NCBI GenBank assembly: GCA_027035765.1
Contig: JALVUD010000022.1
Coordinates: 1 to 32,138 of the forward strand
Source: Campylobacteraceae bacterium
GTDB taxonomy: Bacteria; Campylobacterota; Campylobacteria; Campylobacterales; Sulfurovaceae
Reading direction: 5' to 3'
DNA: 32,138 bases
Each line of letters begins with the position of its first letter. The first letter of the stretch is position 1. The position numbers and the translations under genes are program-made. The notes under the pieces were generated by a model. That model had not been told where the DNA came from and searched no databases. It saw only the letters and a program-made list of their open reading frames with translations. Positions 26,848 through 32,138 of the stretch are shown piece after piece.

Positions 26848-29034
26848 ATGAGTAATAAACCCACGATCGTCTGGTCCAAAATCGACGAAGCGCCGGCTTT
26901 GGCCACCTATTCCCTCTATCCCATCGTCAAAAAGTTCGTCGGCAAAGCCGGCGTCAACATGCGTCTGAGTGATATCTCCCTCGCCGGACGGGTTCTGGCC
27001 GCCATGGGCAAGCGGGAGGATGAGCTGGCCAAACTGGGCGAGCTGGTCCATCAGCCCGAAGCCAACATCATCAAACTCCCTAACATCTCCGCCTCCGTGA
27101 CCCAGCTCAAGGAGTGTATCGCTGAGCTGCAGGAGCACGGCTACGACATTCCCGACTATCCCGAAAACCCTGAGACCGAAGAGGAGAAGCAGATCGCGGC
27201 CAAGTATGCCACCTGCCTCGGTTCCGCCGTCAACCCGGTCCTGCGGGAGGGCAACTCCGACCGCCGCAGCGCCCACGCGGTCAAAAAATATGCCCAGGAG
27301 CATCCCCATCGTCTCAAACCCTTCGCAGAGGATTGCCAGGCTCGTGTCGCCCACATGGACGGCAAAGGAGATTTCTACGGCAACGAGCAGTCGGTCATCG
27401 TCCCCAAAGCCCAGACCGTCAGTATCAAACTTAACGGCAAAACCCTCAAAGAGATCGAAGCCGAGACCGATGAGGTTCTCGATGCGACTTTTATGTCCGC
27501 CAAAGCGCTGCGTGAGTTCTATGCCCAAACCATCGAAGAGGCCAGAGAGAAGGATCTGATCTGGTCCCTGCACCTCAAAGCGACGATGATGAAGATCTCC
27601 GATCCCATTATGTTCGGTCACGCGGTTGAGATCTTCTTCAAGGATGTTTTCGAGAAGTACGGTGACGAACTGAAAAAGCTGGGGGTCAATCCCAACATGG
27701 GACTGGGGGATCTCTACGACAAACTCAAAAACTCCGACAAAAAAGAGGAGATCGAAGCGGCGATCAAAGAGGTCATCCTCAACGGCAAGCCCGATCTGGC
27801 TATGAGCGACAGCGACAAACTCATCACCAACCTGGATGCTCCCAACCTGGTGATCGTCGATGCCTCCATGCCCGTCGTCATCCGCGAAGGGGGCAAGCAG
27901 TGGGACAAAAACGGTGAGGCCCGTGAAACCCTGGCGGTCATTCCCGACAGCAGCTACGGACGCTTCTACGAAGCGATGCTGGAAGACTGCAAGAAGAACG
28001 GTCAGTTCGACGTGACCACCATGGGTCGAGTCTCCAACGTGGGGCTGATGGCGAAAAAGGCCGAAGAGTACGGTTCCCATCCCACCACCTTCGAAGTGGC
28101 CGAAGACGGCGTCATGGAGGTGGTCAGCGAGAGCGGAGAAGTGCTGATGAAGCACGAAGTGGAAAAAGGCGACATCTGGCGCCTGGTCCGGGCCAAAGAC
28201 GAAGCGATCCGTGACTGGGTCCGCCTGGCCGTAGAGCGTGCCCGTATCGAGGGCGTCCCCGCTGTCTTCTGGCTGGACGAGAACCGGGCCCACGACGCCA
28301 ATATGATCAAGCTGGTTGAAAAGTATCTCAAAGAGCACGATACTACCGGTCTGGAACTTCCCATCATGGATGTGACCGCAGCGACCAACTACACCAACGA
28401 GCGGGTCCGTGCCGGGCTGGATACCATCTCTGTCACCGGAAATGTTCTGCGGGATTACCTGACCGACATGTATCCGATCCTGGAGCTGGGAACATCGGCC
28501 AAGATGCTCTCCATCGTTCCCCTGCTGGCCGGCGGCGGCCTCTTCGAGACCGGAGCGGGCGGATCGGCTCCCAAACATGTGGAGCAGTTCCTGAACGAGG
28601 GGCATCTGCGCTGGGACAGCCTGGGCGAGTTCCTGGCCCTGGCCGAATCCCTGCGGATGGAGTATATGAAACATGAGGATGAGAAGATCGGTGTGATGGC
28701 TGACACCCTGGACAAGGCCAACGAAGGCTATCTGGGCAACGACAAGGCTCCCAGCCGCAAGTGCTGCGAACCCGACAACAAAGCGAGCCACTACTGGCTG
28801 GCCCGCTACTGGGCGGAGGCGCTGAGTACCCAGACCGTGGACAAGGAATTGGCGGAGACCTTCACCCCCGTCGCCGATGCCCTGGCCAAAAACGAAGAAA
28901 AAATCCTCGAAGAGCTTCTTTCGGTCGAAGGAAGCCCCAAAGATATCGGCGGATATTACGATCCCGACGATGCACGGGCCGAGGCGGCCATGCGTCCCAG
29001 TCAGACCTTCAACGAGATCATCGACCGGATCTAA
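26848..29034 (+). CDS. icd: Isocitrate dehydrogenase, NADP-dependent, monomeric type
   Basis: The 728-residue monomeric isocitrate dehydrogenase interconverts isocitrate and 2-oxoglutarate plus CO2 using NADP(H). In the reductive TCA cycle it runs in the carboxylating direction. It matches the single-chain family (about 740 residues) rather than the 400-residue dimeric form: N-terminal [17 protein letters not shown], the substrate-binding segment [20 protein letters not shown] at about 133-152, and the cofactor-side segments WLDENRAHD and [12 protein letters not shown] near the C-terminus. Two upstream motifs and a good -10 box suggest regulated transcription. The ATG has CAGGAGAG upstream. 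mdh follows after a 177-nt structured gap. Confidence 0.95.
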   Translation: MSNKPTIVWSKIDEAPALATYSLYPIVKKFVGKAGVNMRLSDISLAGRVLAAMGKREDELAKLGELVHQPEANIIKLPNISASVTQLKECIAELQEHGYDIPDYPENPETEEEKQIAAKYATCLGSAVNPVLREGNSDRRSAHAVKKYAQEHPHRLKPFAEDCQARVAHMDGKGDFYGNEQSVIVPKAQTVSIKLNGKTLKEIEAETDEVLDATFMSAKALREFYAQTIEEAREKDLIWSLHLKATMMKISDPIMFGHAVEIFFKDVFEKYGDELKKLGVNPNMGLGDLYDKLKNSDKKEEIEAAIKEVILNGKPDLAMSDSDKLITNLDAPNLVIVDASMPVVIREGGKQWDKNGEARETLAVIPDSSYGRFYEAMLEDCKKNGQFDVTTMGRVSNVGLMAKKAEEYGSHPTTFEVAEDGVMEVVSESGEVLMKHEVEKGDIWRLVRAKDEAIRDWVRLAVERARIEGVPAVFWLDENRAHDANMIKLVEKYLKEHDTTGLELPIMDVTAATNYTNERVRAGLDTISVTGNVLRDYLTDMYPILELGTSAKMLSIVPLLAGGGLFETGAGGSAPKHVEQFLNEGHLRWDSLGEFLALAESLRMEYMKHEDEKIGVMADTLDKANEGYLGNDKAPSRKCCEPDNKASHYWLARYWAEALSTQTVDKELAETFTPVADALAKNEEKILEELLSVEGSPKDIGGYYDPDDARAEAAMRPSQTFNEIIDRI

Positions 29035-29060
29035 AGGATCAAAGCGTGGCCGGGTTTCGC

Positions 29061-29066
29061 TACAAT
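29061..29066 (+). promoter_or_regulatory. Possible mdh -10 box
   Basis: TACAAT in TTTCGCTACAATGAC lies 146 nt before the mdh ATG. If used, the transcript would carry the hairpin at 29085-29099 and the 84-nt palindrome as its leader. Confidence 0.35.
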
Positions 29067-29084
29067 GACCCGGAAGAGTAGGGT

Positions 29085-29099
29085 GGCATGGGGAATGCC
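29085..29099 (+). other. Small hairpin in the icd-mdh gap
   Basis: GGCAT-GGGGA-ATGCC forms a 5-bp stem ahead of the large palindrome. No T-tract follows. Confidence 0.3.
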
Positions 29100-29113
29100 G
29101 TCCTTCAATATTC

Positions 29114-29197
29114 AGCCTCTCGGGACGATCGCTGAGCGCAAAGCATAATTGAGAATCCGATTCTGAGTTATGTTTTGCAGCAGATCCCCGGGAGGCT
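29114..29197. repeat. 84-nt near-perfect palindrome in the mdh leader
   Basis: The DNA folds almost completely on itself. The outer stem is AGCCTCTCGGG (29114-29124) with CCCGGGAGGCT (29187-29197), containing one G-U pair. A middle stem GATCGCT (29127-29133) pairs with AGC-A-GATC (29179-29186, one bulge). The inner stem is 18 bp, 29138-29155 with 29161-29178, with one mismatch and two G-U pairs, closing on a 5-nt loop TCCGA. It ends 5 nt before the AAAGGAG of mdh. No second copy is seen in the window and no flanking duplication is obvious. Confidence 0.8.
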
Positions 29198-29211
29198 CAC
29201 AAAGGAGCGCA

Positions 29212-30195
29212 ATGAAAAAACGAGGAAAAAAAGTTACGATTATCGGGGCCGGGAACGTCGGGGCGACTGTCGCCTACTCCCTGGCGATGAAAGGCACCTG
29301 CCATGAGGTGATGCTGCGGGACCGGGCGCCCGAGATCGCCAAGGGCAAAGCGTTGGATATGTCCCAGGCGGCCAATGCCGCCCGGCAGCACACTCTGGTT
29401 TGTGTCGCGGAAAAGGCGGAGGATATGGCCGGCAGCGACGTCGTCGTCATCACCGCAGGCTCTCCCCGCAAGCCCGGAATGAGTCGGGACGATCTGCTGA
29501 TGATCAATGCCGAGATCACCAAGGAAGTGGTCAATGACGTCAAAACCCACGCTCCCGATTCCATCATCATCATGGTCTCCAACCCTCTGGATGTGATGAC
29601 CTACGTGGCCCTCAAAGAGAGCGGCTTTCCCAAAGAGCGTGTCGTCGGCATGGCGGGAATTCTCGACAGTGCGAGGATGGCTCACTTTATCTTTGAAAAG
29701 ATCCGCTACGGTGCCGGACAGATCCGGGCATCGGTCATGGGAGGCCACGGTGACGATATGGTGCCTCTGCCCAAGTTTTCTACGGTAGCCGGTGTTCCGC
29801 TGACGGATATCCTCAGCGAAGAGGAGATCATCGACGTGGTGGAGCGGACCAAACACGGCGGGGCCGAGATTGTCGGCTATCTCAAGACCGGCTCCGCCTA
29901 CTACGCCCCGGCCAAAGCGACGGCGATCATGGTGGAAGCGATCCTCAAGGATACCAAGCAGATCCATCCCTGCGCCGTCTATCTCGACGGCCATTACGGC
30001 TACCGGGATGTGGTCTCCGGCGTTCCTGTCGCTCTGGGGGCCAACGGCGTGGAGAAACTTTTTGAAGTCACCCTCAATGAAGGGCAGAAGAAAAAGTTCG
30101 CCAAGAGTGTCGCGTCGGTACGTAATATGATCAATGTGCTCAAGCGCAATCAGTTCTTCACCAACCCCGAAGACAACATCATCACAGAAGAGTAA
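29212..30195 (+). CDS. mdh: Malate dehydrogenase
   Basis: The 327-residue LDH-type malate dehydrogenase interconverts oxaloacetate and malate. NAD-binding GAGNVG is at 12-17, and Asp 37 at the end of beta-2 fits NAD rather than NADP. Substrate-loop arginines are R86 and R92 (SPRKPGMSRDD), D152/R155 are in GILDSAR, and the catalytic His is H179 (GGHGDDMVPL). I start at ATG 29212, which follows AAAGGAGCGC; the frame extends to 29170, but that lies within the palindrome. The fumarase alpha gene follows after 9 nt, so the order matches two successive reductive TCA steps. Confidence 0.95.
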   Translation: MKKRGKKVTIIGAGNVGATVAYSLAMKGTCHEVMLRDRAPEIAKGKALDMSQAANAARQHTLVCVAEKAEDMAGSDVVVITAGSPRKPGMSRDDLLMINAEITKEVVNDVKTHAPDSIIIMVSNPLDVMTYVALKESGFPKERVVGMAGILDSARMAHFIFEKIRYGAGQIRASVMGGHGDDMVPLPKFSTVAGVPLTDILSEEEIIDVVERTKHGGAEIVGYLKTGSAYYAPAKATAIMVEAILKDTKQIHPCAVYLDGHYGYRDVVSGVPVALGANGVEKLFEVTLNEGQKKKFAKSVASVRNMINVLKRNQFFTNPEDNIITEE

Positions 30196-30204
30196 AGGAT
30201 ACCC

Positions 30205-31056
30205 ATGAGAGAAATAGCCTATGACGATCTGGTCAAATCGGTCAAAGCGATGGTGATGCATACCGCTTCCCATCTTCCCGAAGATGCCCTCAAAGCCATC
30301 GAAGAGGCCTACGAGAATGAAAAGAGCGAAGTGGCCAAGTCGGTCCTCAAGCAGATCCTGGACAATGCCCATTTGGCCAGTGAAGAGGATCGTCCTCTCT
30401 GTCAGGATACCGGTCTGGCGGTCTACTTCGTCAACGTAGGCGAGGAGGTGAAGGTAGTAGGCGGGTCCATCCGTGATGCTATCAACCAGGCCACCGAAGA
30501 GGCCTACAAAGAGGGGTATCTGCGAGCTTCCACCTGCGACTGTTTCGACCGTCACAACCTCAAGGATGAAGTGGGCTACAACCTCCCCGCTGTTATCCAC
30601 TTTGATATCGTCCCCGGTGACAAGATCGAGATCGAGTACGCCGCCAAAGGGGGCGGAAGCGAAAACGTCTCCCGCGCCACGGTCCTGGCTCCCGCCCAGG
30701 GCAAAGAGGGAATCAAAAACTTTGTTAAGCAAGTCATCAGCGACGCCGGCCCCAACCCCTGTCCTCCGATCATCGTCGGTGTGGGTATCGGCGGGACCTT
30801 CGAAGTGGCGGCCAAGTCCTCCAAACATGCGCTTTTCCGTGAGGCGGGCACTCCCAATCCCAACCCTGACCTGGATGCCTTCGAGAAACAGCTCAAAGAG
30901 GAGCTCAACAAACTCGGCATCGGTGCCATGGGAATGGGCGGAACCCAGACGGTCCTGGCGGTTCACATCGAGAAAAATCCCTGCCACATCGCTTCGCTGC
31001 CTGTCAGCGTCAACGTTCAGTGCCACAGTTCCCGGCACTCCCATATCACCCTCTAA
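30205..31056 (+). CDS. Fumarate hydratase class I, alpha subunit
   Basis: The 283-residue alpha subunit of the two-chain, [4Fe-4S] class I fumarase (TtdA/FumA N-terminal type) takes part in malate-fumarate interconversion. Three cysteines spaced as expected for cluster ligands are C66 (PLCQDTG), C186 (PNPCPP) and C273 (VQCHSSRH). The Arg/His-rich C-terminal HSSRHSH is also characteristic. The start has TAAAGGAT overlapping the mdh stop, and the beta subunit follows after 10 nt. An L-tartrate dehydratase has the same architecture, but the mdh/icd neighbours favour fumarase. Confidence 0.93.
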   Translation: MREIAYDDLVKSVKAMVMHTASHLPEDALKAIEEAYENEKSEVAKSVLKQILDNAHLASEEDRPLCQDTGLAVYFVNVGEEVKVVGGSIRDAINQATEEAYKEGYLRASTCDCFDRHNLKDEVGYNLPAVIHFDIVPGDKIEIEYAAKGGGSENVSRATVLAPAQGKEGIKNFVKQVISDAGPNPCPPIIVGVGIGGTFEVAAKSSKHALFREAGTPNPNPDLDAFEKQLKEELNKLGIGAMGMGGTQTVLAVHIEKNPCHIASLPVSVNVQCHSSRHSHITL

Positions 31057-31066
31057 AGGATCGACA

Positions 31067-31624
31067 ATGGCTGAATATCATATGACCACCCCCCTCAGCG
31101 ACGAGGATGTCAGCAAGCTGGAAGCGGGCGATATCGTCTATCTCAACGGCACGATCTACACCGCCCGGGACGCGGCACACAAGCGTCTGGTGGATTTGAT
31201 CGAAAAGGGAGAGCAACTCCCTTTCGACCTCAAAGGTTCCGTCATCTACTTCGTCGGCCCCACCCCGCCCAAACCGGGTGAACCTATTGGCAGCGCCGGA
31301 CCCACCACCAGCTACCGGATGGACAGCTACTCCCCGATTCTGATCGAGCACGGTCAGAAAGGGATGATCGGCAAAGGTAAGCGCAACGAAGCGGTCAAAG
31401 AGGCCTGCAAAAAGCACAAAGCGGTCTACTTCGGCGCCACCGGCGGTGCCGGCGCCCTCATCGCCAAAGCGATCAAAAAGGCGGAAGTGATCGCCTACCC
31501 CGAACTCGGCCCAGAAGCGATCCGCAAGCTCGAAGTCGAAGAGTTCCCTGTCACCGTTATCAACGACACCCACGGCAACGACCTCTACGAGATGGGCCGG
31601 GCCAAATATGAGGTAAAAGACTGA
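31067..31624 (+). CDS. Fumarate hydratase class I, beta subunit
   Basis: The 185-residue C-terminal-type subunit works with the preceding alpha chain. It has the swivelling domain features DIVYLNGTIYTARDAAHKRL (about 23-42), GPTTSYRMD (about 82-90), KGKRNEA and FGATGGAGALIAKAI (about 121-135). The ATG at 31067 is preceded by CTAAAGGAT, which includes the alpha stop. The frame is open further upstream in alpha, but only as an overlapping shadow. A 10-bp GC-rich hairpin sits on its stop codon. Confidence 0.93.
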   Translation: MAEYHMTTPLSDEDVSKLEAGDIVYLNGTIYTARDAAHKRLVDLIEKGEQLPFDLKGSVIYFVGPTPPKPGEPIGSAGPTTSYRMDSYSPILIEHGQKGMIGKGKRNEAVKEACKKHKAVYFGATGGAGALIAKAIKKAEVIAYPELGPEAIRKLEVEEFPVTVINDTHGNDLYEMGRAKYEVKD

Positions 31625-31643
31625 GGCGCCTGCGGCGCCTCAG
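31621..31643 (+). terminator. Strong hairpin at the fumarase beta stop
   Basis: CTGAGGCGCC-TGC-GGCGCCTCAG is a perfect 10-bp stem with a 3-nt loop; the TGA stop (31622-31624) lies in the left arm. No T-tract follows; the dispersed repeat copy C begins 5 nt later. It may block 3' exonucleases or end the transcript. Confidence 0.55.
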
Positions 31644-31648
31644 TCCGG

Positions 31649-31684
31649 CGTTTGTCGTTTGTCGTTTGAAAGGGGCGATGCCCT
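31649..31684 (+). repeat. Dispersed hairpin repeat, copy C (behind fumarase beta)
   Basis: CGTTTGTCGTTTGTCGTTTG is followed by AA and the hairpin AGGGGCGATGCCCT. The reverse complement matches copies A and B in the 7-nt iterations. As with copy A, it lies just behind a gene and points away from it in the same orientation. Confidence 0.7.
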
Positions 31685-31835
31685 GAAAAGGTGAGAAGGT
31701 GAGATCGCGCTTTGCGCTGGTGAGAGGGTGAGAAGATATGATTCACCGACCTTCTCACCGTCTTACCTTCTTACCCTCCCACCAAAAATTCGATTCAATT
31801 TTATCACTCAGGAAAACAATTCTCCATTCCCTTCA

Positions 31836-31855
31836 GTGTAGTTTCTAAACACTTT
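31836..31855 (+). promoter_or_regulatory. Motif GTGTAGTnnnnAAACACTTT upstream of sucC
   Basis: This is the counterpart of 26724-26743 before icd, with 16 of 20 positions identical and nearly the same distance (75 nt) to the -10 box. It may be a common control site for the two TCA-cycle units. Confidence 0.45.
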
Positions 31856-31910
31856 CCCTCTTTCCGACGTCCAGACGCTTCTTTTCCTTATTCCTTATAG
31901 AAAAACAAAC

Positions 31911-31916
31911 TATAAT
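31911..31916 (+). promoter_or_regulatory. Probable sucC -10 box
   Basis: TATAAT in CAAACTATAATAAATG lies 29 nt before the GTG start at 31945. Confidence 0.6.
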
Positions 31917-31944
31917 AAATGACTTCAAGCAAAAGGAGCATACC

Positions 31945-32138
31945 GTGAATATTCATGAGTATCAGGCAAAAGAGATATTCCGTAAGTACAACGTCCCGGT
32001 GCCCAAAGGGAAGGTGGCGTTTACCGTCGACGAGGCGGTGGAAGCCGCCAAAGAGCTGGGCGGCAAGCTCTGGGTGGTCAAGGCCCAGATCCAAGCCGGG
32101 GGCCGGGGGCTGGGCGGCGGGGCCACGCGGGCCACGAG
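31945..32138 (+). CDS. sucC: Succinyl-CoA ligase (ADP-forming) beta subunit, 5' end
   Basis: The first 64 codons are present and the window cuts off the rest. The N-terminus (M)[19 protein letters not shown] and the ATP-grasp segment [13 protein letters not shown] are diagnostic of SucC, which makes or uses succinyl-CoA with ATP and CoA. The start is GTG at 31945 with AAAAGGAGC 4-12 nt upstream. In the reductive TCA cycle this enzyme precedes 2-oxoglutarate synthase; sucD would be expected next, outside the window. Confidence 0.95.
   Translation, partial: MNIHEYQAKEIFRKYNVPVPKGKVAFTVDEAVEAAKELGGKLWVVKAQIQAGGRGLGGGATRAT

Larger units (their letters stand above)
31625..31944. other. 320-nt gene-free region upstream of sucC
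   Basis: There is no gene here. In order it holds the stop hairpin and repeat copy C; GGTGAGAAGGTGAGA words (31690-31704 and 31719-31735) around a small GCGC-TTT-GCGC hairpin; the opposite-strand version of these words (ccttctcaccgtcttacc and following, 31750-31783); the motif shared with icd (31836-31855); GCTTCTTTTCCTT (31877-31889); and the sucC -10 box. Confidence 0.6.

Noticed and set aside
26833-28791. 652-codon open frame on the minus strand opposite icd
   Set aside because: It mirrors the icd codon pattern; the product is low-complexity, rich in His/Gly/Asp/Phe, without recognisable domains or ribosome site. Similar minus-strand frames opposite argH, pheST, dnaE and mdh are rejected for the same reason.
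29170-29211. N-terminal extension of Mdh from ATG 29170
   Set aside because: It lies inside the palindrome and has no ribosome site; ATG 29212 follows AAAGGAGCGC and starts just before the NAD-binding motif.

Overview
The window looks like chromosomal DNA of a chemolithoautotrophic Campylobacterota (Epsilonproteobacteria). It is moderately GC-rich and fits the Sulfurovum/Nitratifractor side of the phylum; the genus is an inference from gene content, GC level and neighbourhood memory, not from a search. Three things point there. The block pheS-pheT-aroA-ispH-rpsA-serA sits next to a divergent HIT-family gene, the order I remember from Campylobacter and Helicobacter. Promoters are mostly TATAAT-like -10 boxes, often preceded by TG(C), with no clear -35 box. 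A TCA-cycle gene set (monomeric NADP isocitrate dehydrogenase, malate dehydrogenase, two-subunit fumarase, start of succinyl-CoA ligase) matches the reductive TCA cycle these organisms use to fix CO2.

Layout. 1-377: the last 29 codons of an IS3-type transposase, then gene-free DNA with short-word repeats. 378-3274: selU (minus strand), a divergent phosphoribosyltransferase-family gene, and ppk2. 3507-5278: argH and a convergent HIT-family gene. 5400-14238: pheS, pheT, aroA and ispH joined by 4-nt ATGA overlaps, then rpsA and serA. 14437-20010: a four-gene tripartite efflux operon (TolC-type channel, short periplasmic adaptor, RND permease) in which the permease is split into two 6-TM half-proteins. 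20089-22946: efp, then a DJ-1/PfpI-family gene, a class I aminotransferase and an ArsC/Spx-like gene. 23075-26626: dnaE. 26848-32138: icd, mdh, the two fumarase subunits and the 5' end of sucC.

The protein-coding content is mainly housekeeping, and I see no defence island, prophage, CRISPR array, rRNA or tRNA. The unusual material is in the operon architecture and between genes. The main points are: (1) the RND pump split exactly at its cytoplasmic linker, with its own ribosome binding site; (2) an 84-nt near-perfect palindrome between icd and the mdh ribosome binding site; (3) a 20-nt motif shared by the icd and sucC upstream regions at almost the same distance from their -10 boxes; (4) families of small hairpin repeats with compensatory stem changes; (5) short-word tandem repeats filling several of the gene-free gaps.

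Functionally, the genes cover tRNA modification and charging, translation (S1, EF-P), replication (Pol III alpha), amino-acid, aromatic and isoprenoid precursor synthesis, polyphosphate-based nucleotide phosphorylation, efflux and central carbon metabolism. Nearly everything is on the plus strand; only selU and the HIT gene are on the minus strand.
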